A stretch of 64,000 nucleotides of DNA, taken from positions 1 to 64,000 of the forward strand of contig NZ_FOHW01000005.1 of assembly GCF_900111735.1 (NCBI RefSeq), given 5' to 3'. Below the pieces are notes generated by a model that made no database searches, was not told the DNA's origin, and saw only the letters and a program-made list of their open reading frames with translations. This DNA is from Pseudomonas graminis. Lineage in GTDB: Bacteria; Pseudomonadota; Gammaproteobacteria; Pseudomonadales; Pseudomonadaceae. The translations under genes were made by a program, and so were the position numbers. Shown piece by piece: positions 11,157 to 21,802 of the stretch; the first letter of the stretch is position 1, and every line of letters begins with the position of its first letter.

Positions 11157-11879
11157 TCAGTCGGCCAGTGCCGCCTGTTGCAGTTCGAAGATTTCGTTCA
11201 TGCCTTTTTGAGCCAGTGCCAGCATCGCGTTCAGGTCTTCAGGCTGGAATGGCGCGCCCTCGGCAGTACCCTGCACTTCGATGAAACCGCCCGCGTTGGT
11301 CATGACCACGTTGAGGTCGGTCTCGGCCGCAGAGTCTTCCAGGTAATCGAGGTCCAGGACCGGCTCGCCCTGATACATGCCCACCGAGACTGCAGCAATC
11401 ATCTGCTTCAGCGGATCGCCGCCCTTGAGGCCGCCACGTTTTTTGATGGACTTGAGAGCATCGATCAGCGCGACCATGGAACCGGTGATCGACGCCGTGC
11501 GCGTCCCGCCGTCCGCCTGGATGACATCGCAGTCGACGTACAAGGTGATTTCACCCAGCTTGGACATGTCCAGTGCCGCGCGCAGAGAACGACCGATCAG
11601 GCGCTGGATTTCGAGGGTACGGCCGCCCTGTTTGCCACGGCTGGCTTCGCGCTGGTTACGCTCGCCGGTTGCGCGAGGCAGCATGCCGTATTCAGCCGTC
11701 AACCAGCCCTGGCCCTGCCCCTTGAGAAAACGCGGAACGCCGTTTTCAACGCTGACGGTGCAGATCACCTTGGTATCACCGAACTCAACCAGCACAGAAC
11801 CCTCAGCGTGCTTGGTGTAATTGCGCGTGATATTGATCAGGCGAAGCTCATCGGCAGCGCGGCCACTTGGACGTTTCAT
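11157..11879 (-). CDS. rph: Ribonuclease PH
   Basis: RNase PH, 240 aa, a phosphorolytic 3'-5' exoribonuclease that trims tRNA 3' ends. Family motifs are visible: [11 protein letters not shown] at the start, [34 protein letters not shown] and [17 protein letters not shown] (phosphate and active site). Length is full. It is divergent from yicC with a 290-bp spacer, in the conserved crc-rph-yicC-gmk order. Confidence 0.96.
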   Translation of the reverse strand: MKRPSGRAADELRLINITRNYTKHAEGSVLVEFGDTKVICTVSVENGVPRFLKGQGQGWLTAEYGMLPRATGERNQREASRGKQGGRTLEIQRLIGRSLRAALDMSKLGEITLYVDCDVIQADGGTRTASITGSMVALIDALKSIKKRGGLKGGDPLKQMIAAVSVGMYQGEPVLDLDYLEDSAAETDLNVVMTNAGGFIEVQGTAEGAPFQPEDLNAMLALAQKGMNEIFELQQAALAD

Positions 11880-12169
11880 CTGGAATACCTGTACTGGGAG
11901 ACGGAAAACTGGCGTGCATTATAGAGGTGCAGGCACGGTTTGGGACATCTAATGACACATTGCTCACGGCGGGCGCCGCAGATTCACACTGCCAGGACGC
12001 AGGATCACCGCACCGCGCATCGCTTGCGACAATGCCACATTTGGGCGCATGCCTTGCACTGAGCTACAATCCTGCGCCTTTATAGCCAGTCGTTTCCCCA
12101 CGACACTTCGCCGGGCATGCGTCCCGGACCGGCTACCCGCAAATGCCTGAATTTATAGAGGTACTTCCC

Positions 12170-13667
<1,498 letters not shown>

Positions 13668-13797
13668 CCGGTTCTTACACGGCAAAACCTATCCATTCGA
13701 AATCAGCGCGTCCCTAAACGCTGGTGATTTTTTAGACTGTCGAGTCCGCTCGCCCATTCGGGCACCGCGCATATCGCATTTGCTACGAGGAATACCC

Positions 13798-14061
13798 ATG
13801 GCTCGCGTGACCGTTGAAGACTGCCTGGAACATGTAGATAACCGTTTTGAGCTGGTCATGCTCGCCACCAAGCGCTCGCGTCAACTGGCGACCGGTGGCA
13901 AAGAGCCAAAGCTGGCATGGGAAAACGACAAGCCTACCGTAGTGGCCCTGCGTGAAATCGCTGCAGGCCTGATGGATTACGCTGTTATCGCAGAAGCCGA
14001 AATCGTTGAAGATGAACCACTGTTCGCCGCATTCGAGGACGAGTCCAGCGAGGCCGTCTAA
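13798..14061 (+). CDS. rpoZ: RNA polymerase omega subunit
   Basis: RpoZ, 87 aa, helps assemble beta' and takes part in ppGpp binding. [20 protein letters not shown] and [15 protein letters not shown] are the conserved N-terminal helices. The ATG at 13798 follows an ACGAGGAAT ribosome site. It lies between gmk and spoT, the usual cluster, with 60 bp before spoT. Confidence 0.97.
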   Translation: MARVTVEDCLEHVDNRFELVMLATKRSRQLATGGKEPKLAWENDKPTVVALREIAAGLMDYAVIAEAEIVEDEPLFAAFEDESSEAV

Positions 14062-14121
14062 GCCTATGCCTGGTCGACGTAGCAAGGCGCAGGGTCGAAG
14101 CCTTCGGCAAGGAGTTTTATC

Positions 14122-16230
14122 TTGCCGAGCATAGACGCCCTCGCCGATCGCCTGTCGACCTACCTCGGCGCAGACCAGGTCAATCTGGTCCGCCGGGCGT
14201 ACTTCTACGCCGAACAAGCCCACGACGGCCAACGCCGTCGTAGCGGCGAAGCCTACGTCACGCATCCGCTGGCAGTGGCCAATATTCTTGCCGACATGCA
14301 CATGGACCATCAGAGCCTGATGGCCGCCATGCTGCATGACGTGATCGAAGACACCGGCATCGCCAAAGAAGCGCTCTGTGCGCAGTTTGGCGAAACGGTA
14401 GCCGAACTCGTCGATGGGGTCAGCAAACTGACCCAGATGAACTTCGAGACCAAGGCCGAAGCTCAGGCCGAAAACTTCCAGAAGATGGCGATGGCCATGG
14501 CGCGGGACATCCGCGTGATTCTGGTCAAGCTCGCCGACCGCCTGCATAACATGCGCACCCTGGAAGTCCTTTCCGGAGAGAAGCGCCGTCGCATCGCCAA
14601 AGAAACCCTCGAAATCTACGCACCTATCGCCAACCGCCTAGGCATGCACAGCGTGCGTATCGAATTCGAAGACCTGGGCTTCAAGGCGATGTACCCGATG
14701 CGCTCTTCGCGCATCGGCCAGGCGGTCAAGCGCGCGCGCGGCAACCGCAAGGAACTGGTCAACAAGATCGAAGAGTCGCTGAGCCACTGCCTTGCGGTTG
14801 ATGGCATCGAAGGCGAAGTCAGCGGCCGTCAGAAGCACTTGTATGGCATCTACAAAAAGATGCGCGGCAAGCGTCGGGCCTTCAACGAGATCATGGACGT
14901 CTACGCGTTCAGGATCATCGTCGACAAGGTCGACACCTGCTATCGCGTGCTCGGCGCTGTACATAATTTGTACAAGCCGCTGCCCGGCCGCTTCAAGGAT
15001 TACATTGCGATTCCGAAAGCCAACGGCTATCAGTCGCTGCACACCACCTTGTTCGGAATGCACGGCGTGCCCATCGAGATCCAGATTCGTACCCGCGAAA
15101 TGGAAGAGATGGCCAACAATGGCATCGCCGCGCACTGGCTGTACAAGTCATCTGGCGATGAACAGCCGAAAAGCACCCATGCGCGGGCCCGTCAGTGGGT
15201 CAAGGGCGTGCTGGAAATGCAGCAGCGCGCGGGCAATTCGCTGGAGTTCATCGAGAGCGTGAAGATTGACCTGTTCCCGGACGAGGTCTACGTGTTCACG
15301 CCCAAGGGCCGGATCATGGAGCTGCCGAAAGGCTCCACGGCCGTCGATTTTGCTTATGCCGTACACACCGATGTCGGCAACAGCTGCATCGCCTGCCGCA
15401 TCAATCGCCGGCTGGCACCGCTCTCCGAACCCCTGCAAAGCGGCTCAACCGTCGAGATCGTCAGTGCGCCCGGGGCGCGCCCGAATCCGGCATGGCTCAA
15501 CTTTGTCGTCACCGGCAAGGCCCGCACGCACATCCGTCATGCGCTCAAGCTGCAGCGCCGGTCGGAGTCGATCAATCTCGGCGAGCGCCTGCTGAACAAA
15601 GTACTCAATGGCTTCGACAGCACGCTGGACAAGATTCCGACCGAACGCGTGCGCCTGATCCTTGCCGAGTATCGGGTCGAGGTCATCGAAGACCTGCTCG
15701 AAGACATCGGCCTGGGTAACCGCATGGCTTATGTGGTCGCTCGCCGCTTGCTGGCCAGTGAAGGCGATCAACTGCCGAACGCGGAAGGTCCTCTGGCTAT
15801 TCGGGGTACCGAAGGCCTCGTCCTCAGTTATGCCAAGTGCTGCACGCCGATCCCGGGCGACCCGATCGTCGGGCATCTGTCCGCAGGTAAAGGCATGGTC
15901 GTGCACTTGGACAACTGTCGGAATATCGCGGAAATCCGTCACAACCCCGAGAAGTGCATTCAGCTGTCCTGGGCCAAAGACGTCACTGGCGAATTCAACG
16001 TCGAGCTGCGCGTCGAACTGGAACACCAGCGCGGCCTGATCGCCCTGCTCGCCAGCAGCGTCAACGCCGCAGACGGCAATATCGAAAAAATCAGTATGGA
16101 TGAGCGCGATGGTCGTATCAGCGTGGTCCAACTGGTGGTCAGCGTGCACGATCGCGTGCACCTGGCCCGTGTGATCAAGAAACTGCGTGCCCTGGCCGGC
16201 GTGATCCGCATCACCCGTATGCGCGCGTAG
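14122..16230 (+). CDS. spoT: Bifunctional (p)ppGpp synthetase/hydrolase
   Basis: SpoT, 702 aa. Domains in order: HD hydrolase (EAYVTHPLAVANIL, HDVIEDT, ~25-180), synthetase (GIYKKMRGKRRAFNEIMDVYAFRI, ~235-345), TGS (DEVYVFTPKGRIMELP, ~385-445), helical/zinc-finger region with CCTPIPGD, and C-terminal ACT. It degrades and weakly makes (p)ppGpp in response to starvation. A TTG at 14122 is the start, with AAGGAG seven bases before it; no ATG fits. Downstream ridA follows by 24 bp. Confidence 0.96.
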   Translation: MPSIDALADRLSTYLGADQVNLVRRAYFYAEQAHDGQRRRSGEAYVTHPLAVANILADMHMDHQSLMAAMLHDVIEDTGIAKEALCAQFGETVAELVDGVSKLTQMNFETKAEAQAENFQKMAMAMARDIRVILVKLADRLHNMRTLEVLSGEKRRRIAKETLEIYAPIANRLGMHSVRIEFEDLGFKAMYPMRSSRIGQAVKRARGNRKELVNKIEESLSHCLAVDGIEGEVSGRQKHLYGIYKKMRGKRRAFNEIMDVYAFRIIVDKVDTCYRVLGAVHNLYKPLPGRFKDYIAIPKANGYQSLHTTLFGMHGVPIEIQIRTREMEEMANNGIAAHWLYKSSGDEQPKSTHARARQWVKGVLEMQQRAGNSLEFIESVKIDLFPDEVYVFTPKGRIMELPKGSTAVDFAYAVHTDVGNSCIACRINRRLAPLSEPLQSGSTVEIVSAPGARPNPAWLNFVVTGKARTHIRHALKLQRRSESINLGERLLNKVLNGFDSTLDKIPTERVRLILAEYRVEVIEDLLEDIGLGNRMAYVVARRLLASEGDQLPNAEGPLAIRGTEGLVLSYAKCCTPIPGDPIVGHLSAGKGMVVHLDNCRNIAEIRHNPEKCIQLSWAKDVTGEFNVELRVELEHQRGLIALLASSVNAADGNIEKISMDERDGRISVVQLVVSVHDRVHLARVIKKLRALAGVIRITRMRA

Positions 16231-16254
16231 TCAAACCGCAAACAGGAGTTTTTC

Positions 16255-16635
16255 ATGAGCAAGACCGTCATCTCCAGCGACAAAGCCCCAGCCGCCATCG
16301 GCACCTATTCCCAGGCAATCAAGGCGGGCAACACCGTTTACATGTCGGGCCAGATTCCGCTGGACCCCAAGACCATGGAGCTGGTCGAAGGCTTTGAAGC
16401 ACAGACCGTTCAGGTCTTCGAAAACCTGAAGGCTGTGGCCGAAGCCGCAGGCGGTTCGTTCAAGGACATCGTCAAGCTGAATATCTTCCTCACCGACCTG
16501 AGCCACTTCGCCAAGGTCAACGAGATCATGGGCAAGTATTTCGAGCAGCCGTACCCGGCCCGTGCCGCTATTGGCGTTGCTGCGCTGCCGCGTGGCGCGC
16601 AGGTCGAAATGGACGCCATTCTGGTCGTCGAGTAA
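16255..16635 (+). CDS. ridA: RidA-family enamine/imine deaminase
   Basis: A 126-aa RidA (YjgF/YER057c) protein which hydrolyses reactive enamines/imines such as 2-aminoacrylate. Conserved stretches [20 protein letters not shown] and the catalytic Arg region [20 protein letters not shown] are present. An ACAGGAG ribosome site precedes the ATG. It lies after spoT as in most pseudomonads and is probably in the same operon. Confidence 0.95.
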   Translation: MSKTVISSDKAPAAIGTYSQAIKAGNTVYMSGQIPLDPKTMELVEGFEAQTVQVFENLKAVAEAAGGSFKDIVKLNIFLTDLSHFAKVNEIMGKYFEQPYPARAAIGVAALPRGAQVEMDAILVVE

Positions 16636-16691
16636 TCCCGGTGCGGAGCTCAAGCACGCTCCGCCTCCTCAGAAAAGGAAGGACTCCACCC

Positions 16692-17429
16692 ATGCGCGTT
16701 GCGTTTGCCCTCTCGCTGCTGGTCGCACTGCTCAGCGGCTGCGCCAGCCACTCCGACAAAAGCCCGGACGGCACCTGGATCAACCAGGCCGCCATCGATG
16801 CAGCAGCCCAGGGCGGCAATCTGCGTCAGGCGCTACTGGCCTACGGCCCGAATCTGGAATGGAACATCAACACCAAGGCCGGACAGGCCACTGCCTCCAA
16901 CGGCTTCGAGCTGAGTGAAGGCAAGATCGCCAGCAATGCCGATGGCAAGCTGCGGGTCGACTTCTACGGCAATGCGTCTGATGAGTTGACCATCAAGGGC
17001 GACGAGCTGGTGCAGCATGCCAGCGACACCGGGCCCGAGCAGCATTTCCGCTCGCCGAAAGAAGCACCTCCGGCCGGCGCCCAACCCGGCACCAGCTTCG
17101 AGCGTGCGCTTTACACCGCCTACCTCGGCGGCAAGTGGACCATCGTCAATGGCGAAGGCCAGGGCAGCGCGGTTGAGTTCCTGCCGGACGGTAGCGTCAG
17201 CGGCCTGCCGGGCAATGATCGCTATGCGCTGTGCCTCGCTGGCGACTGCGCGGCCATGAGCGGTGAATACGACAGCATGTGGCTGGAGAAGAACGAGCGC
17301 GGCAATCCGTGGATCTTCGTACGCAATGGCAAGCAGCTGGAGCTGTTCCAGGCGGTGAACAACGCCCAGGCAACCGAAATGCCGGACCTGCGCCCGGGTG
17401 AGAAGCGCTGGGTGCTTGAGAAGAACTAA
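16692..17429 (+). CDS. Putative lipoprotein of unknown function
   Basis: A 245-aa protein with a lipoprotein signal peptide: MRVAFALSLLVALLSGC, lipobox LSGC with Cys at residue 17. The mature chain is hydrophilic, beta-rich, and ends in RPGEKRWVLEKN. I do not recognise a characterised domain; P. aeruginosa has a hypothetical protein at this place after ridA. Start at 16692 is set by AGGAAGGA about 11 bases before. It is followed by a REP doublet and the convergent epimerase gene. Confidence 0.8.
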   Translation: MRVAFALSLLVALLSGCASHSDKSPDGTWINQAAIDAAAQGGNLRQALLAYGPNLEWNINTKAGQATASNGFELSEGKIASNADGKLRVDFYGNASDELTIKGDELVQHASDTGPEQHFRSPKEAPPAGAQPGTSFERALYTAYLGGKWTIVNGEGQGSAVEFLPDGSVSGLPGNDRYALCLAGDCAAMSGEYDSMWLEKNERGNPWIFVRNGKQLELFQAVNNAQATEMPDLRPGEKRWVLEKN

Positions 17430-17447
17430 CTCGCCACGTTCGAAAAT

Positions 17448-17533
17448 GCAGGAACGCGCTTGCCCGCGATTGGGATGGGTCATCTGGGACGGTATAGCCA
17501 GAAAATCCATTCGCGGGCAAGCGCGCTCCTACA
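17448..17533. repeat. REPIN (REP doublet), GCGCTTGCCCGC type
   Basis: Two inverted copies of an imperfect REP (AGGAACGCGCTTGCCCGCGAT and ATTCGCGGGCAAGCGCGCTCCT) flank a ~45-bp spacer. This is a REPIN of the common Pseudomonas type. It lies between the convergent lipoprotein and epimerase genes and could end both transcripts. Confidence 0.85.
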
Positions 17534-17551
17534 GTAGTTATATGATCCGAC

Positions 17552-18412
17552 CTACTTCGGCTGGTCTGCCAACATCGCCTCATACCCTTCTTTATACGTC
17601 ACATAACGCGGCGTCCAGCCCAGCGACTTGGCGCGGGCGTTGCTGCAGCGCTTGCTGCCGGCCCGGCGCACGTTGTTCTCATCCGACCACTCTGTAACGC
17701 CCAGACGCTGACGCATCCAGTCGACCACTTCAGACAGCGGCGCGGGCGCATCGTCGACGCCGATATAGCAATCTTCCAGCGCCACATCGTCCGATGCCGC
17801 TCGCAGCAAAAACGCCAGCAGGCCTGCTGCGTCATCAGCATGAATGCGGTTGCCGTACAGCGGCGGATCGATCGCGACGCTGTAGCCCTGGCGCACCCGA
17901 TTCATCAGATCACTGCGCCCCGGACCATAGAGCCCGGTCAACCTGACGATTGTCGCTGGCACCCCGCTGTCCAACGCCACTTGCTCCGCCTCGCGCATGA
18001 TCTGGCCGGAGTACCCGGTGGCTTCGACAGGCGACGTTTCATCGACCCACTCGCCGTGCTGCTGACCATAAACGCTGCTGCTGGACACGAAAAATATCCG
18101 CTTCGGCCTCTGTCCGCTGCGCTCGCTCCAGCCCAGTACGTGCCGGAGGCCTTCTACATAAGCCGCGCGGTAACCCGCCTCATCCCGGTCAGTGGGTGTA
18201 GCGCAGTAAACCAGGTAATCCAGCCGGCCTTCCGGCCAGTGCGCAGGAATGCGGGCGTCGAACAAGTCGCCGCTGACGCCGAGCACACCGGCGGGCAATT
18301 TCTCAACGGAGCGGCGCAAGCCGTACACCGTCCAGTCGTCGGGCAACAGTTGGGAAGCCAGTCGGCTCCCGATGTCGCCACATCCAGCAATCAAAACGGA
18401 TGGCGCTGACAT
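17552..18412 (-). CDS. NAD(P)-dependent epimerase/dehydratase family protein
   Basis: A 286-aa extended short-chain dehydrogenase. The nucleotide-binding Gly motif IAGCGDIGSRLA is at residues 8-18, and the SSSSVYGQQHGEWVDE segment carries Ser/Tyr typical of these enzymes, although the usual YxxxK is replaced by YSGQIMREAEQ, as in YeeZ-like members. The substrate is unknown. The ATG at 18412 gives MSAPSVLIAGCGD; two ATGs upstream are less likely. Divergent from exbB. Confidence 0.85.
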   Translation of the reverse strand: MSAPSVLIAGCGDIGSRLASQLLPDDWTVYGLRRSVEKLPAGVLGVSGDLFDARIPAHWPEGRLDYLVYCATPTDRDEAGYRAAYVEGLRHVLGWSERSGQRPKRIFFVSSSSVYGQQHGEWVDETSPVEATGYSGQIMREAEQVALDSGVPATIVRLTGLYGPGRSDLMNRVRQGYSVAIDPPLYGNRIHADDAAGLLAFLLRAASDDVALEDCYIGVDDAPAPLSEVVDWMRQRLGVTEWSDENNVRRAGSKRCSNARAKSLGWTPRYVTYKEGYEAMLADQPK

Positions 18413-18623
18413 GTCCAATCTCCACATCACTCATTGAATATCAGCCCGTCAAACGGACCATAAAACCGACCATTGGGAAGCATTCTCAGGAAAAAGAGAC
18501 GCTCTTACTTTTGTTAACAAGAATTACTTGCAATAATGGCGACCCTTTGTTCTCCTCCGCTCGCCTAGCGCCAGCGTGACGCTCTCAGAACAAACACCTA
18601 TTTTCATATCAGGTCGGGCCAGC

Positions 18624-19604
18624 ATGACATCTATTCAAACCCCCGCTTCGTCACTCGCCAACCGAGGTCTGCCACGCGCAGGACGCGCCGTTGCCGCGCT
18701 GCTGTTCAGCCTGATGTTGACGCCTGTAGCGCTTGCCGACTCCAGCGCGCCTGTACAAAAACCTGCCGTACAGGCAGAGGCGCCGGCCACCACACCGGTT
18801 GACCCTTCTACAGCGCCAGGCGTTCAAGAGCTTACCCCGGCATCTGCTCCGACTGATTCGCTCGACGCCGCCGCCGCGGAAGATAACAGCCTGGGGATGT
18901 CTCACGATCTCTCGCCCTGGGGCATGTACAAGAACGCGGACATCATCGTCAAAGCCGTAATGATCGGTCTGGCCATTGCATCGGTCATCACCTGGACCAT
19001 CTGGATCGCCAAAGGCTTCGAACTGTTGGGCGCCAAACGTCGTCTGCGAAGCGAGATCGCTGCGCTGAAACGCGCACGCAATCTGGACGAAGCCAGCGCA
19101 GGTGCCAGGAAAGAAGGCACCCTTTCCCATTTGCTGGTGCACGACGCACTCGAAGAAATGCGCCTGTCGGTCAACACCCGCGAGCGTGAAGGCATCAAGG
19201 AGCGCGTTGCTTTCCGCCTTGAACGCCTGGTCGCCGCTTGCGGCCGCAACATGAGCATGGGCACCGGCGTGCTGGCCACCATTGGCTCTACTGCGCCGTT
19301 CGTAGGTCTGTTCGGCACCGTCTGGGGGATCATGAACAGCTTCATCGGCATCGCCAAAACCCAAACCACCAACCTTGCCGTTGTGGCACCGGGCATCGCC
19401 GAGGCCTTGCTGGCCACGGCACTGGGCCTGGTTGCGGCGATTCCAGCCGTGGTCATCTATAACGTCTTCGCCCGCTCCATCGCCGGCTACAAGGCGCAAG
19501 TGTCCGACGCTTCGGCGCAGGTTCTGCTGCTGGTCAGCCGCGATCTGGATCACCAGCCTGCGGCCGAGCGCAGCCAACCGCCGCACATGGTAAAGATGGG
19601 GTAA
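18624..19604 (+). CDS. exbB: TonB-system proton channel subunit ExbB
   Basis: ExbB, 326 aa, the MotA/TolQ/ExbB proton channel part of the TonB system, which energises iron-siderophore and other outer-membrane transport. It has an N-terminal signal-like segment, an Ala/Pro-rich periplasmic extension, and the three-helix ExbB core with IGSTAPFVGLFGTVWGIM and GIAEALLATALGLVAAIPAV. The extended N-terminus is typical of Pseudomonas ExbB1. The upstream 210 bp is AT-rich and may hold a Fur site (around 18515-18540), but I see no strong match. exbD follows after 3 bp. Confidence 0.95.
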   Translation: MTSIQTPASSLANRGLPRAGRAVAALLFSLMLTPVALADSSAPVQKPAVQAEAPATTPVDPSTAPGVQELTPASAPTDSLDAAAAEDNSLGMSHDLSPWGMYKNADIIVKAVMIGLAIASVITWTIWIAKGFELLGAKRRLRSEIAALKRARNLDEASAGARKEGTLSHLLVHDALEEMRLSVNTREREGIKERVAFRLERLVAACGRNMSMGTGVLATIGSTAPFVGLFGTVWGIMNSFIGIAKTQTTNLAVVAPGIAEALLATALGLVAAIPAVVIYNVFARSIAGYKAQVSDASAQVLLLVSRDLDHQPAAERSQPPHMVKMG

Positions 19605-19607
19605 ACC

Positions 19608-20033
19608 ATGGGCCTGCATTTGAAAGAAGGCGATGACGATCTCGCCGAGAACCACGAAATCAACGTGACGCCGTTCATCGACGTCATGCTGGTACTGCTG
19701 ATCATCTTCATGGTTGCCGCCCCGCTGGCAACCGTGGACATCAAGGTTGACCTGCCCGCTTCTACCGCCAAACCGGCGCCTCGCCCCGAGAAACCGATTT
19801 TCCTGAGCGTGAAAGCAGACCAGAGCCTGTACCTGGGCGATGAGAAAGTGGCCCGCGAACAGATCGGTCAGGTGCTGGATGCCAAAACCAAGGGCAAGAA
19901 AGACACCACGATCTTCTTTCAGGCTGACAAGGGGGTCGACTATGGCGACCTTATGGAGGTCATGAATGCCCTGCGCGGCGCCGGCTACCTGAAGGTGGGC
20001 CTGGTGGGTCTCGAGACGGTCGGCAAGAAATGA
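19608..20033 (+). CDS. exbD: TonB-system subunit ExbD
   Basis: ExbD, 141 aa: a short cytoplasmic N-terminus, one membrane helix (VTPFIDVMLVLLIIFMVAAPLA) with the proton-carrying Asp in FIDVM, and a periplasmic domain. It works with ExbB and TonB. The stop overlaps the tonB start (ATGA at 20030-20033), showing an exbB-exbD-tonB operon. Confidence 0.96.
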   Translation: MGLHLKEGDDDLAENHEINVTPFIDVMLVLLIIFMVAAPLATVDIKVDLPASTAKPAPRPEKPIFLSVKADQSLYLGDEKVAREQIGQVLDAKTKGKKDTTIFFQADKGVDYGDLMEVMNALRGAGYLKVGLVGLETVGKK

Positions 20034-20773
20034 TCAATACGCGCCAAAAGCTGACGCGCTATAGCGGTAGTCTGTTGTTGGTGCTGGCGGTCCATGCCGT
20101 GGCGATTGTCGTCGCATTGCGCTGGCCCTCCTCCCAGGCCATTGAGCTGCCGCCGGCCGCGATGATGGTCGAGCTGGCGCCCGTTCCCGAGCCTGCCCCG
20201 CCGCCTCCGCCAAAAGTCGTGCAGCCGCCGCAGCCGCCTGCGCCTGAAGAGCAACTGCCCATTCCGCCAGTCGCCGAAGCGCCCAAGGCCGAAATCGCTG
20301 TGCCCAAGCCGGTCAAGCCCAAGCCCAAACCACAGCCGCCGAAACCTGTGAAGAAGGTCGAGCCACCGAAGGAAGAAAAGCCAGCCGACGACAAGCCGCT
20401 GGACGCACCGCCGTCCAACGCAAAGCCAGAGAAGTCAGCGTCACCGCAGCCGGCTCCGCCCACGCCGCCAAGCAATGCATTACCGACGTGGCAGGGTGAA
20501 TTGCTGAGTCACCTGAGCAAGTTCAAGCGTTATCCGGAAGACGCCCGACGTCGGGGCATGCAGGGCACCAGTCGTCTGCGCTTCGTGGTCGATGGCGAAG
20601 GCCGCGTGTTGTCCTATGAGCTGGCCGGAGGTTCAGGAAGCGCCTCACTGGATCGAGCGACGCTGGAAATGATCCGCCGCGCTCAGCCATTGCCCAAGCC
20701 GCCGCCGGAATTGCTGAAGAACGGGTCACTGGAAGTGGTCGCTCCCTTCGTTTATTCCCTGGATAAACGCTGA
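20030..20773 (+). CDS. tonB: Energy transducer TonB
   Basis: TonB, 247 aa. One N-terminal membrane helix (LLLVLAVHAVAIVVALRW) with the conserved His, a Pro/Lys/Glu-rich periplasmic spacer (~55-150, with repeated PKP and PPP), and the C-terminal TonB domain (YPEDARRRGMQGTSRLRFVVDG) with the YP box. It carries proton-motive energy to outer-membrane receptors. The start overlaps the exbD stop by four bases. Confidence 0.95.
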   Translation: MINTRQKLTRYSGSLLLVLAVHAVAIVVALRWPSSQAIELPPAAMMVELAPVPEPAPPPPPKVVQPPQPPAPEEQLPIPPVAEAPKAEIAVPKPVKPKPKPQPPKPVKKVEPPKEEKPADDKPLDAPPSNAKPEKSASPQPAPPTPPSNALPTWQGELLSHLSKFKRYPEDARRRGMQGTSRLRFVVDGEGRVLSYELAGGSGSASLDRATLEMIRRAQPLPKPPPELLKNGSLEVVAPFVYSLDKR

Positions 20774-20864
20774 AACCAGAATTTTGTCAGCCGCGACGGG
20801 TTGATAACGTGCGTCTATCGATTGCACCCGCTATGCTGGGGCCGCAACTTCATGGACGCACGTT

Positions 20865-21794
20865 ATGACCCTCACAGAATTGCGCTACATCGTTACCCTC
20901 GCTCAAGAGCAGCACTTCGGCCATGCCGCTGAACGTTGTCACGTCAGCCAGCCGACCCTGTCGGTGGGCGTCAAAAAGCTGGAAGATGAACTCGGCGTGC
21001 TGATTTTCGAGCGCAGCAAGAGTGCTGTACGTCTGACACCGGTTGGCGAGGGCATCGTGGCCCAGGCGCAGAAAGTCCTCGAACAGGCCCAGGGCATTCG
21101 TGAACTGGCACAGACCGGCAAGAACCAACTGACCGCGCCGCTCAAAGTCGGCGCGATCTACACCGTCGGCCCGTACCTGTTTCCTCACCTGATTCCCCAA
21201 CTGCACCGGGTCGCCCCGCAGATGCCGTTGTACATCGAGGAAAACTTCACCCACGTGCTGCGCGACAAGCTGCGCAATGGCGAGCTTGACGCGATCATCA
21301 TCGCGCTGCCGTTCAACGAAGCCGATGTCCTGACGCTGTCGCTTTACGACGAGCCGTTCTACGTGCTGATGCCGGCCGATCATCCATGGACCCAGAAAAA
21401 GACCATCGATGCTTCGGCGCTGAACGACAAGAGCCTGTTGCTCCTGGGTGAAGGTCACTGCTTCCGCGATCAGGTGCTCGAAGCCTGTCCGACGCTGGTC
21501 AAGGGCGGCGACGCTGCCAAGCACACCACAGTGGAATCCAGCTCGCTGGAAACCATTCGGCACATGGTTGCGTCGGGGCTGGGTATTTCCATCCTGCCGA
21601 TGTCCGCCGTCGACAGCCATCACTACGCGCCGGGCGTGATCGAAGTCCGTCCACTGTCGCCTCCGGTGCCGTTCCGCACCGTGGCAATCGCGTGGCGTGC
21701 CAGCTTTCCGCGTCCGAAAGCCATCGAAATCCTCGCTGACTCGATTCGTCTGTGTTCCGTCGCTCGCCCTAAAGCTCAGGCTGAAGCGAGTTAA
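20865..21794 (+). CDS. oxyR: Hydrogen peroxide-sensing LysR regulator OxyR
   Basis: OxyR, 309 aa. The N-terminal LysR HTH (MTLTELRYIVTLAQEQHFGHAAERCHVSQPTLS) and the redox pair in GHCFRDQVLEAC (Cys199/Cys208 of E. coli OxyR) identify it. Oxidation by peroxide forms a disulfide and activates catalase and alkyl hydroperoxide reductase genes. recG follows after 8 bp, the conserved oxyR-recG operon of Pseudomonas. Confidence 0.97.
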   Translation: MTLTELRYIVTLAQEQHFGHAAERCHVSQPTLSVGVKKLEDELGVLIFERSKSAVRLTPVGEGIVAQAQKVLEQAQGIRELAQTGKNQLTAPLKVGAIYTVGPYLFPHLIPQLHRVAPQMPLYIEENFTHVLRDKLRNGELDAIIIALPFNEADVLTLSLYDEPFYVLMPADHPWTQKKTIDASALNDKSLLLLGEGHCFRDQVLEACPTLVKGGDAAKHTTVESSSLETIRHMVASGLGISILPMSAVDSHHYAPGVIEVRPLSPPVPFRTVAIAWRASFPRPKAIEILADSIRLCSVARPKAQAEAS

Positions 21795-21802
21795 GGGACG
21801 GT

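Noticed and set aside
18480..18560. Fur box before exbB
   Set aside because: The AT-rich stretch has only weak similarity to the GATAATGATAATCATTATC consensus; not listed as a site.
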